This document shows positions 16,128 to 23,335 of a DNA stretch of 37,562 nucleotides, piece after piece. The number at the start of each line of letters is the position of its first letter. Position 1 is the stretch's first letter. Location of the stretch: assembly GCA_964404765.1 (NCBI GenBank), contig CAYOLL010000017.1:1-37562 (forward strand), read 5' to 3'. The notes beneath the pieces are model-generated. The model was given only the letters and a program-made list of their open reading frames with translations, was not told the DNA's origin and did no database searches. This stretch comes from CAYOLL01 sp964404765 [NCBI: uncultured Gemmatimonadota bacterium]. GTDB lineage: Bacteria; 4572-55. The position numbers and the translations under genes are program-made.

Positions 16128-16205
16128 ACTTTTTCGACGATCAAAACCTGACGGGTTTCCAAAACCCGTCAGGTTTGAGTTCACACAAACTTATGCCGAA
16201 CAGCA
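16128..16205. repeat. Palindromic repeat B, copy 2
   Basis: These 78 bp are nearly identical to positions 7-84, with the same CCTGACGGGTTT/AAACCCGTCAGG core and the flank AAACTTATGCCGAAC. The outer left arm seen in copy 3 is missing, and a truncated element A lies directly upstream. Confidence 0.85.
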
Positions 16206-16262
16206 GTAGTAATTGCTCAATCAATGTCATTAAGGAACGTTGCTTATTTTTTCTCAATAAAA

Positions 16263-16294
16263 AACGGGACAGACATTATTATATCTATCCCGTT
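16263..16294 (-). terminator. Terminator of the unknown 153-residue gene
   Basis: The stem AACGGGA-C-AGA pairs with TCT-A-TCCCGTT (one mismatch). Read on the minus strand it is followed by a T-run (TTTTTTATTG). It lies about 30 bp after the stop codon at 16324. Confidence 0.85.
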
Positions 16295-16323
16295 AATTTA
16301 AGGATGCAGACGTTTGATTAGGA

Positions 16324-16785
16324 TTAGCTGGGAATAATTCTGCCCATTGCACGCTGCAGCTCATCGGCGCGTGATTCATTTAGCCATTCCTGACCAACAC
16401 CTTCCACTTTTTTGATTAACTTACTCAGGCATGTGTCCACCTTGTAGCCGGAACATAAGTAGCCGTCTGCCGGTTTCTTGGGGTATACACCGTATTTAGC
16501 GAACAATTTATCCCCATTTTCCAGTTCAGCATCTCCAAGCACCTTCTGCCGCGTCGTACCCGTTGCCGATTGGTAGTGAAAAAGCAGGATTTTAAAGTAC
16601 GGGTAGTAAGTCATATCTTTCACGTGGAAAAAAAAGCGGTACATATCAACCGCCATGATTGTGCCGGGCTCTTGCGGGATTTGGATGTCGCCCAAAATAG
16701 TCCGGGGTACGTACGGATATGCTTTTAAGAAAACCATATATCCGTCTTTTGTTTGAAACTCCGCGCTCGTAATGTCCAGTTCCAT
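16324..16785 (-). CDS. Unknown protein, 153 residues
   Basis: I do not recognise this protein. The N-terminal two thirds look beta-rich and aromatic-rich (YMVFLKAYPYVPRT, MYRFFFHVKDMTYYPYFKI). The C-terminal third contains GYLCSGYKVDTC, with two nearby cysteines, and an amphipathic helix. There is no signal peptide or membrane segment, so it is probably cytoplasmic. It looks like a real gene: a strong GGAGGAG SD precedes the ATG (spacing about 11 nt) and an intrinsic terminator follows. It stands alone, with repeat-rich DNA on both sides. Confidence 0.75.
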   Translation of the reverse strand: MELDITSAEFQTKDGYMVFLKAYPYVPRTILGDIQIPQEPGTIMAVDMYRFFFHVKDMTYYPYFKILLFHYQSATGTTRQKVLGDAELENGDKLFAKYGVYPKKPADGYLCSGYKVDTCLSKLIKKVEGVGQEWLNESRADELQRAMGRIIPS

Positions 16786-17090
16786 TGCGTAAACAGCTCC
16801 TCCTATAAGTTCTTATATAGATTAACACTTATTTTACCATTACCACATAGAATCCGTTCCATTTTTAAGACAATGTACTCTTTTAAAATACACGGATATT
16901 ATTCTTTCAATAACTGTTCATTTATCTTGCTGGTCATTTATGCAACTGTGGAGCTTAATCAGGGAGATTTAATATCGTAGCATGATGCTTAATATCGTGG
17001 CGTAAGGCAGGCAATAATGAAAATAACAAATTATCGACAAAACGTCAACCTTTTTCCATTATTTCAGCATAAATTAACCAATTCTAACAG
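16786..17090. other. Intergenic region, no gene seen
   Basis: This AT-rich DNA carries a short imperfect duplication around 16967-17003 (TTTAATATCGTAGC and CTTAATATCGTGGC). It should contain the minus-strand promoter of the 153-residue gene, but no clear hexamers stand out. No coding potential was supported. Confidence 0.4.
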
Positions 17091-17180
17091 GCGACTCTGG
17101 CAAACCACGCTACACCGCAAATGTAGCGCGAGTCTCGTGACTCGCGGCAGCCGAACTCTGGCGAGTCGCGCTGCGCCTTG
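17091..17180. repeat. GAGTCTCGTGACTC-type palindromic repeat
   Basis: It contains CGCTACA with TGTAGCG (7-bp arms) and CGAGTC-TCGT-GACTCG, and further GCGACTCTGG / CTCTGGCGAGTCGCG copies. It is a GC-rich island in AT-rich DNA, 30 bp past the ABC permease stop codon. It could act as a terminator-like structure but lacks a T-run. Confidence 0.7.
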
Positions 17181-17211
17181 CATTTTCGCATCTTGTGGTG
17201 AAGAGTTCAGG

Positions 17212-18909
17212 CTATAATCCCAATTTCCCGCCGGAAAACTTTTTGATGAATATGTTTCCAAGAATAATTACCGATAAAATCACGACGGATAATGCCGCTG
17301 CAATTTGATAATAACCGGCATCCTGCATTTCGTAAACCGCAACGCCCAATGTTTTGGTCTCGGGGCCGGCCAACATGATGGACATGTTTAGCTCACGCAG
17401 CGTCGGCATAAAAATCAAGAACCAGCCGGTGATCAAACCCGGCCGAATCAGCGGGATAACTACATCGCGAAAGGAGTGCAGCCAAGTACCGCCGGAAATG
17501 CGCACCGCCTCTTCGAGTGACTTATGAATCTGCCCAAGTGATGAAGAGATTGTCCGCACGGCCAGCGTCAGATAATTCACCACGTAGGCCAGCAGAATGA
17601 TCCAGATCGTATCGTATAAATTGATGCCCATACGTCCGGACCAGGCCAGAATCAAAGCGACCGCAACTACCACGCCGGGCAACGAGTAGGGCAGCGTTGT
17701 CAGAGTATCTAAGAGCGTCTTGCCTCTCGTATCGGTTTTGACCAGCACGTAGGCGACCAACGCGCCGAGAAAGACGGTAAAGGTGGCCGCGACACTGGCT
17801 AAAAGGAAACTGTTAATGAAGGCGTTTTGGGTTTCACCATATTCAAAAAGGATGTAATGAAAATTGTTTAAGGTTAAGTTGGACAGACTTATTTCTGCGC
17901 CCCAGGCTTTTAAGAGCGAAGTGAAAATGATCGAAACAAACGGGCAAATCGTAGTAAAAAAAGCAAAGATTAACAGGATAATAAAAATAGGGGTACGCAT
18001 CGTCCCCAGTTCAACCAAAGTAGGCCGCATGGCCTTACCGCTAATCACAGAATATTGCTTTTTGGCAAATAAAAACTGGTTGGTATAAACACCGATGAAA
18101 GCCAATGCCATCAAGATAGTGGACAATACCAGAGCGACTTTAATCTCGCCAATACTGGTCAGATGGGCGTAAATCTGCGTGGTCAACACATAGATACGAG
18201 CTTGCATTCCGATTAACGCCGGAATACCGAAGTTACTAATCGTGTGGATAAAAACCAGCACAGCCCCGCCGGCAATGCTGGGCGCAACTAAAGGCAGCGT
18301 AATATCTTTCATGACATTAAAGTTGTTGGATCCGGCAATCCGCGCCGCTTCTTCCAGCGTCGGGTCCATCCGCTCCAACGCGCCGGCTGTCGTCAAAAAG
18401 ACCATCGGGTACATCATGAGCGTCATCACCCAAATCATCCCAATAAAGCTATGAATTTCGAAAGGGGACGAGCCGACTAAAGCGATAATTAGCTTGTTAA
18501 TGTAGCCCACATCGCGGGTCAAAAGCTGCTCCCAGGCAATGGCGCCGATAAAGGGCGGCATCATGTAGGGAATCATGAGTAAGGAACGGATCGGGGATGT
18601 GCCATACAGGTTTGTACGCACAGTTAGCCAGGCCAGCGGCGCGCCTATCAGTACGGAGAAAAAGGTGGTTGATACGCCCAGAATAAGCGTATTTTTGAGC
18701 GGGCCGAGGTTTTGCTTTTCACTTAGCGTATGGGTATAGTTCTGCAGGGACAGGCGCGGGATAATCAGGGTTTCGTCGCCAATTTGAACGACGTCATCCA
18801 CCACAAAACTCTGCCAAAAAATTAAAGCCATAGGATAGAGTACGGTAATGATCAAAAAAATCATCACTGCGCCCATAATCATTTGCTCGACATTCATTTT
18901 AAATTTCAT
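17212..18909 (-). CDS. Fused iron-type ABC transporter permease
   Basis: This 565-residue inner-membrane protein contains two BPD_transp_1 permease halves, each with an EAA loop that docks the ATPase: EEAARIAG at 186-193 and EEAVRISGG at 467-475. The two-in-one layout, with roughly twelve membrane segments, is that of FbpB-type ferric-iron permeases; related fused permeases carry thiamine, putrescine or phosphonate compounds. No ATPase or binding-protein gene adjoins it. The upstream side holds repeats and a broken ABC-2 gene, and the downstream side is repeats. A weak AGGAC SD precedes the ATG. Confidence 0.9.
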   Translation of the reverse strand: MKFKMNVEQMIMGAVMIFLIITVLYPMALIFWQSFVVDDVVQIGDETLIIPRLSLQNYTHTLSEKQNLGPLKNTLILGVSTTFFSVLIGAPLAWLTVRTNLYGTSPIRSLLMIPYMMPPFIGAIAWEQLLTRDVGYINKLIIALVGSSPFEIHSFIGMIWVMTLMMYPMVFLTTAGALERMDPTLEEAARIAGSNNFNVMKDITLPLVAPSIAGGAVLVFIHTISNFGIPALIGMQARIYVLTTQIYAHLTSIGEIKVALVLSTILMALAFIGVYTNQFLFAKKQYSVISGKAMRPTLVELGTMRTPIFIILLIFAFFTTICPFVSIIFTSLLKAWGAEISLSNLTLNNFHYILFEYGETQNAFINSFLLASVAATFTVFLGALVAYVLVKTDTRGKTLLDTLTTLPYSLPGVVVAVALILAWSGRMGINLYDTIWIILLAYVVNYLTLAVRTISSSLGQIHKSLEEAVRISGGTWLHSFRDVVIPLIRPGLITGWFLIFMPTLRELNMSIMLAGPETKTLGVAVYEMQDAGYYQIAAALSVVILSVIILGNIFIKKFSGGKLGL

Positions 18910-18932
18910 GACAAGTCCTGCGCTCCGGCTTC

Positions 18933-19060
18933 TTGGAGTAGCAAACTTCAGTTTGCTAGTGGTTTTTGGAGTAGTAAACTTCAGTTTGCGAGTGGCTTTT
19001 TGGAGTAGCGAGCTTCAGTTTGCAAGTGAATTACGGGCAAACTGAAGTTGGCTACTCCGG
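18933..19060. repeat. Tandem and inverted repeat C cluster
   Basis: Three direct units begin TTGGAGTAG at 18933, 18966 and 19000 (periods 33 and 34). Each carries the palindromic core AAACTTCAGTTTGC with small changes. An inverted unit, CAAACTGAAGTTGGCTACTC, follows at 19038-19057. The unit matches the repeat at 2254-2322. The cluster fills the leader of the ABC permease gene. Confidence 0.85.
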
Positions 19061-19132
19061 TTTTGAATTCCCAAATCGGAGATCGTTTAAAAATGCGCTT
19101 TAATCTATGGTCAAAAAACAGACCGCGCCTTA

Positions 19133-19276
19133 TTAAAATCGTTCAATTGCAAGCGCCGGCAGAAAAAAATAGGTCCCAGCCACAACAGCCAACAGCATGA
19201 CCAAAAAATTGAGCCGTCGCACCCGCTCCAGAAAATCCGCACGGGCAATATGGTAAAGTATCCGTAGATTTTTCAT
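19133..19276 (-). pseudogene. N-terminal remnant of an ABC-2 type permease
   Basis: An ATG at 19276 opens a 47-codon frame ending at TAA (19133-19135). It reads MKNLRILYHIARADFLERV, then RRLNFLVMLLAVVAGTYFFL. This matches the start of ABC-2 type permeases: a cytoplasmic ADFLERVRR segment followed by the first membrane helix. The rest of the protein, several hundred residues, is absent, and repeat cluster C lies just downstream. I read it as a decayed gene. It could instead be a small single-helix membrane protein, but the family-like opening makes a remnant more likely. Confidence 0.6.
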
Positions 19277-19566
19277 GGGTAAGGACTCGCCTAAACTTTG
19301 CGCAGCCTAAAAAGTGACTTTTATCTTTGATCTGTGTTCAGACCCGGCGGATTTAAACTGGCTCACCCGAATTTATCCCTTCAAGCGCTGCACTAATTAT
19401 ACAGCAGTTCGTCACCGCCGGCAAGATGTAAAAATCTCTTGCTAATAACTTTATTAAAGCTGATATTTACCTGGACTTTGCTACTGTTCCCGCAACGCTG
19501 CAAACGCTTTTATATGTGACCTGTCATGCATCTAACTCTCATCCGTATTTTTTGAAAGGAGTCGTT
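19277..19566 (+). promoter_or_regulatory. Leader region of the HPPD gene
   Basis: It must contain the promoter of the dioxygenase gene. A small hairpin (GCAAGA with TCTTGC) lies near 19420-19441. AAAGGAG ends about 5 nt before the ATG at 19567 and fixes that start over the in-frame ATG at 19516. No consensus promoter pair was convincing. Confidence 0.4.
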
Positions 19567-20664
19567 ATGGAAAAGAAGCATCTTTTTGAGATCATGGGCA
19601 CGGATTATATTCAACTGATTGTCGGCAACGCCAAGCAAGCCTGCCACTATTATCAGACGCAGTATGGCTTTAAACCCATAGCTTATCAAGGTCTGGAAAC
19701 CGGCTGCCGCGACCATGCCACTTACGTTTTACAGCAGCATAAAATTCGCATTTTGCTGACAGCGCCTTACAAAGCCGATTCACCGCTCAACGAGCATCTG
19801 CGTTTGCATGGCGATGGGGTGCGCGACGTAGCCTTTTGGGTCGATAACGCCGAAGCCGCCTGGAAATATACCACCGAACGCGGCGCGATCTCTGCCGCGG
19901 AACCAACCGAGCTAAAGGATGAAAACGGAACGGTTGTAGTTGCCGCCGTTAAGACCTATGGCGATACCCTGCACAGTTTTGTCGAGCGCACGAATTATAA
20001 GGGCGCTTTTCTGCCCGGTTATCAGCCTTACGAATCTTTACTGCCGACTCGCCCGGTCGGCCTGCATTATGTCGATCATTTTGTGGGCAATCAGCCGGAA
20101 AACGAGATGCAAAAAACAGCGGTCTGGTATGAGCAAATCTTCAATTTTCATCGCATCTGGACGGTCGATGATAAAGATGTTTCGACGGATTTTACAGCGC
20201 TGCGCTCCATCGTCGTCGCCAACGAAAATGAGCGGATTAAGATGCCGATTAACCGTCCGGCGGCCGGTTTACGCAAATCACAGATTCAGGAATTTGTGGA
20301 TTACTATGGCGGTCCCGGCGTTCAGCATATCGCCATGGAGAGCCGTGACATTATCCACACCGTCTCGCAACTGCGGGAAAACGGAGTAGAATTTCTCTAC
20401 ACCCCGATGACCTACTACGAAACGCTGAAAGAACGCGTCGGCACAATTGACGAAGATATTGACCAACTGGCCGGCCTGGGCATCTTAGTCGACCGGGACG
20501 AGTTCGGCTATTTGCTGCAAATTTTCACCAAACCGGTGCAGGACCGTCCGACCCTGTTTTACGAGATCATCCAGCGCAAAGGGGCCAAGAGCTTTGGCAA
20601 GGGTAACTTTAAGGCGCTGTTCGAGTCGATTGAGCGCGAGCAGGAACGGCGAGGGAATTTGTAA
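19567..20664 (+). CDS. hpd: 4-hydroxyphenylpyruvate dioxygenase
   Basis: This non-haem Fe(II) enzyme converts 4-hydroxyphenylpyruvate to homogentisate in tyrosine breakdown. The 365 residues form two VOC-fold halves. The iron ligands are His171 (YVDHFVGN), His254 (GVQHIAM) and Glu333 (LFYEIIQR). FYEIIQR and the final RKGAKSFGKGNFKALFESIE are hallmarks of HPPD over hydroxymandelate synthase. Length is normal. The ATG at 19567 with AAAGGAG is chosen over the 17-residue longer form. No homogentisate dioxygenase or other pathway gene is near; it is flanked by a bidirectional terminator and stands alone on the plus strand. Confidence 0.96.
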   Translation: MEKKHLFEIMGTDYIQLIVGNAKQACHYYQTQYGFKPIAYQGLETGCRDHATYVLQQHKIRILLTAPYKADSPLNEHLRLHGDGVRDVAFWVDNAEAAWKYTTERGAISAAEPTELKDENGTVVVAAVKTYGDTLHSFVERTNYKGAFLPGYQPYESLLPTRPVGLHYVDHFVGNQPENEMQKTAVWYEQIFNFHRIWTVDDKDVSTDFTALRSIVVANENERIKMPINRPAAGLRKSQIQEFVDYYGGPGVQHIAMESRDIIHTVSQLRENGVEFLYTPMTYYETLKERVGTIDEDIDQLAGLGILVDRDEFGYLLQIFTKPVQDRPTLFYEIIQRKGAKSFGKGNFKALFESIEREQERRGNL

Positions 20665-20684
20665 GCATAGAACACGGACACCAC

Positions 20685-20744
20685 AAAAAAACGGATATTT
20701 ACGGATCGGCATTTGTATGCTTTATCCGTGAATATCCGTTTTTT
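20685..20744. terminator. Bidirectional terminator between hpd and the binding-protein gene
   Basis: Twenty-one-bp arms (left 20686-20706, right 20724-20744, one mismatch) share the core CGGATATTTACGGAT / ATCCGTGAATATCCG. A-runs and T-runs border the stem, so it can stop both converging transcripts. It lies between the hpd stop at 20664 and the minus-strand gene end at 20773. Confidence 0.92.
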
Positions 20745-20772
20745 CGATTTGGTACATGCTCGGCAGTTGGAA

Positions 20773-22041
20773 CTATGGAAAATCAACCAATTCTTCCTGA
20801 ATAAACTGCCCGTTCTCAATCCGCCAGATTTCATACGTGCCGCTGGTGACATCACCGTTCGCGTCAAAATCCACACTGCCCGATGCGCCTTCATAGTCGA
20901 CATCTTGTCCGGCTTCGACCAACGCCTTGCCGCGCGCAAATTGATTGACGTTCACGACTTCGCCCCCGGCCGAGACGGTACGCAGTTGACGGGCAATTTC
21001 TGCCGAAACCGGGCTGTCCGCCGTCAACATTGCATAGGCTATCAAATAAACGGCGTCGTAGGTAAATGGCCCAAACAGCAGGCGCGAGTCGCCACCGTAG
21101 CGATGCACATAGTTGTTGACAAAAATCTGCTGATTCGGATTGCTGATCGAAGCCGCGGCGAGTGTGCCAATCATCCCTTCCAGAATCGTCGGCTCACCAT
21201 TCACCAGCAGACTTTGGCCGGTATTGCCGTCACAGCCCATAAACAGCGGTTTGTAATTGCCGGTCACGTAGCTTTTTGCCTGATGGGTCATTAACGCGCC
21301 TTCATCGGTGTAAGTCACCAGATAGATCAAATCGGGCTGATTCTGAAACAGCGCCGCCATTTTTGGCGCGAAATCATACGTCGTGTAGTCATCCAAATCA
21401 TCATAAACGACAAAATTTTTGACCGAACCCGCGCCGGCCAGACGCTCAAATTCCGCCTTGAAACTTTCGGCCAGCCCGCGATGGTAGGCCGCATCGCGAT
21501 AGATAATGCCCGCGCTGTGGATATTTTTTTGGCTATAGACATAGTTTGCCACCACCTTGCCTTGAAACGCATCGGACGGGCTGGTGCGCCAGACCAAACC
21601 CTTATCGCTCAACGTCGTAATCAGCGGGGAAGTTGCGGTAGGCGAAATCACCAGAATATCGTTGGGGATGGTTGCCTGTGGCGTGGCGGTCAGCAAAATG
21701 CCGGACCAGTTAAAACCGATGATCGCGCTTAAATCGTAATCGCGGATGAGCCGCTCGGCTTCCCGTGTGCTGCGCTCCGCATCGCCGTTATCGGAGGCCG
21801 CCACTAACTCCAGCTTTTGGCCAAAGATCCCGCCCGCTTCGTTTATCTCTGTAACCGCCAGATGCGCGCCACGACGCATTTCGAATTCCTCAGCCTGGGT
21901 CGGAAAAGTGCCGATATAGCCGATTTTGATCGAGTCTGACGAAACGGCGGTCGGATCGGTCAGAGAATCCATACAATTGACCGGCAAAAGCAGGATAATG
22001 ATCGGCCAAAGCCGGCAAAGAATTTTTAAACGAATGATCAT
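20773..22041 (-). CDS. ABC transporter substrate-binding protein (amino-acid type)
   Basis: This 422-residue periplasmic binding protein belongs to the Leu/Ile/Val-binding (Peripla_BP_6) family. The N terminus is a signal sequence ending LLPVNC, with Cys23 a possible lipid anchor, although Asn before Cys is unusual for a lipobox. KIGYIGTFPTQAEEFEMRRG is the first strand and ligand loop; later blocks include ASDNGDAERSTREAERLI and SPTATSPLITT. The ligand is probably an amino acid or a related small acid. No permease or ATPase gene is adjacent, so the transporter, if any, is encoded elsewhere. GGAGGG precedes the ATG. Confidence 0.9.
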   Translation of the reverse strand: MIIRLKILCRLWPIIILLLPVNCMDSLTDPTAVSSDSIKIGYIGTFPTQAEEFEMRRGAHLAVTEINEAGGIFGQKLELVAASDNGDAERSTREAERLIRDYDLSAIIGFNWSGILLTATPQATIPNDILVISPTATSPLITTLSDKGLVWRTSPSDAFQGKVVANYVYSQKNIHSAGIIYRDAAYHRGLAESFKAEFERLAGAGSVKNFVVYDDLDDYTTYDFAPKMAALFQNQPDLIYLVTYTDEGALMTHQAKSYVTGNYKPLFMGCDGNTGQSLLVNGEPTILEGMIGTLAAASISNPNQQIFVNNYVHRYGGDSRLLFGPFTYDAVYLIAYAMLTADSPVSAEIARQLRTVSAGGEVVNVNQFARGKALVEAGQDVDYEGASGSVDFDANGDVTSGTYEIWRIENGQFIQEELVDFP

Positions 22042-22282
22042 GGCGCTACCCTCCGATAACTAACGGCTAATTGTGAATGCCGGTTATTTTTAACTTTTGG
22101 ATATATTCAACCACGCATAACACGAATGAGTATGAATAGAAAAAATGCCGAATTTTAAGCGTCTTTTCAAAAAATTACTCCAAACCCAAAAATATTTCTC
22201 TGCTTTTTATTCATGAAAATTTGCGGAATTCGTGGCTGTCTTAACAGTTACATTTTTGGGGCATCTACGCATCCGGCTCGCA

Positions 22283-23299
22283 TTACACCCAGCTCTTGTC
22301 ACCGGAACCAAGCAGTTTTTTCACTTCGGTCTCAAACGCCGCTTGCGCCTGCGCGTCTTCAAGCGGGCGCTGCAACGCTTTATATTTCTCAAATTCTGCT
22401 TCCGCCGTTTCTTTGGCTAATTGCGCCGATATCTGACCCAATCCCTTCAAAATGTCCAGGTCGTTGACCCGCAGGAAGTCGTCCAGCTTGCGCACCCAAT
22501 CCTGCATGGATATGGGTTTACGCCGGCGGGCCTGCAACTCTGCAAAATCCAGGAATTGGGTGACAATCAAATTCAACGTGTCCAACTCTTCCTGTGTCAG
22601 ATAATTCTTGGCCACGCCCGTGTCGGCTTTGCGAATGCGCGCGCCGTCCCAGTGTGTTAGACCCATGTTGAGCCGGTCGGCTTTGGCACGGGCGGCAATC
22701 AGTTCCGCGGCGGTATGTCCGTGCACAGCCCAATGCAGTTTGTTTTGAGCCAGCGCAAAAAAATCGGTCGTCACTTTGGCTTTTGGGTCATAATCAATGC
22801 TGGTGACGTAAATATCCTTGATTTTTTGATAGAAGTTTCGCTCCGAAGCGCGGATATCCCGAATACGCTCAAGCAGTTCATCAAAGTAGGTGTTTTTCGT
22901 GCCGCCTTGCTTCAAGCGGGCATCGTCCAGCACAAAGCCCTTGACAATGTACTCACGGAGCTTCTGCGTAGCCCAGCGTCGAAACTGCGTGCCGCGGAGC
23001 GACTTGACGCGATAGCCCACAGAAATGATGACGTCGAGATTGTAAAACTCGACGTCACGTTTTACCTCACGCGGGCCTTCCAGTTGAACTGTTGCAAAAT
23101 TTGCAACAGTTCCCTCTGGCGTCAACTCGCCCTCTTCAAAAACATTTTTGATGTGCCGGGAAATGACGGACTTATCCCGCTGAAACAGTTCCACCATCTG
23201 GCTTTGGGTCAACCAGACGGTTTCATTGATCAACCGGACTTCGACCTCGGTATGCCCGTCTTCAGTCTGATAAATCAGCAAATCGGATTCAGTTGCCAC
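22283..23299 (-). CDS. RhuM family protein
   Basis: This 338-residue protein matches the RhuM (virulence RhuM) family. The N-terminal part has a winged-helix-like region with VWLTQSQMVELFQRDKSVIS and RHIKNVFEEGEL. The signature YNLDVIISVGYRVKS and TQFRRWATQKLREYIVKGF follows, and the C-terminal part is helical. RhuM was named from a Salmonella pathogenicity island, and homologues sit in mobile or defence-related islands; the biochemical role is unknown, with DNA binding suggested by the N terminus. The start is a GTG; no in-frame ATG is near. No partner gene is apparent. It may have been acquired by transfer. Confidence 0.92.
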   Translation of the reverse strand: MATESDLLIYQTEDGHTEVEVRLINETVWLTQSQMVELFQRDKSVISRHIKNVFEEGELTPEGTVANFATVQLEGPREVKRDVEFYNLDVIISVGYRVKSLRGTQFRRWATQKLREYIVKGFVLDDARLKQGGTKNTYFDELLERIRDIRASERNFYQKIKDIYVTSIDYDPKAKVTTDFFALAQNKLHWAVHGHTAAELIAARAKADRLNMGLTHWDGARIRKADTGVAKNYLTQEELDTLNLIVTQFLDFAELQARRRKPISMQDWVRKLDDFLRVNDLDILKGLGQISAQLAKETAEAEFEKYKALQRPLEDAQAQAAFETEVKKLLGSGDKSWV

Positions 23300-23335
23300 G
23301 AAAGTCTTCCCATTAAAAGTTGAAAAAACCAGTGC

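Noticed and set aside
17091-17180. Intrinsic terminator of the ABC permease
   Set aside because: Strong hairpins are present but there is no T-run on the minus strand, and the motif is a widespread repeat type, so it was kept as a repeat only.
19510-19532. CRP-like half site (TGTGACCTGTCATGCA) upstream of hpd
   Set aside because: Only one half matches the TGTGA-N6-TCACA pattern, and nothing else supports catabolite control.
22042-22282. Possible small gene between the binding-protein gene and RhuM
   Set aside because: Short frames here lack ribosome-binding sites, and the DNA resembles relics of the dispersed cacgaat-type repeats.
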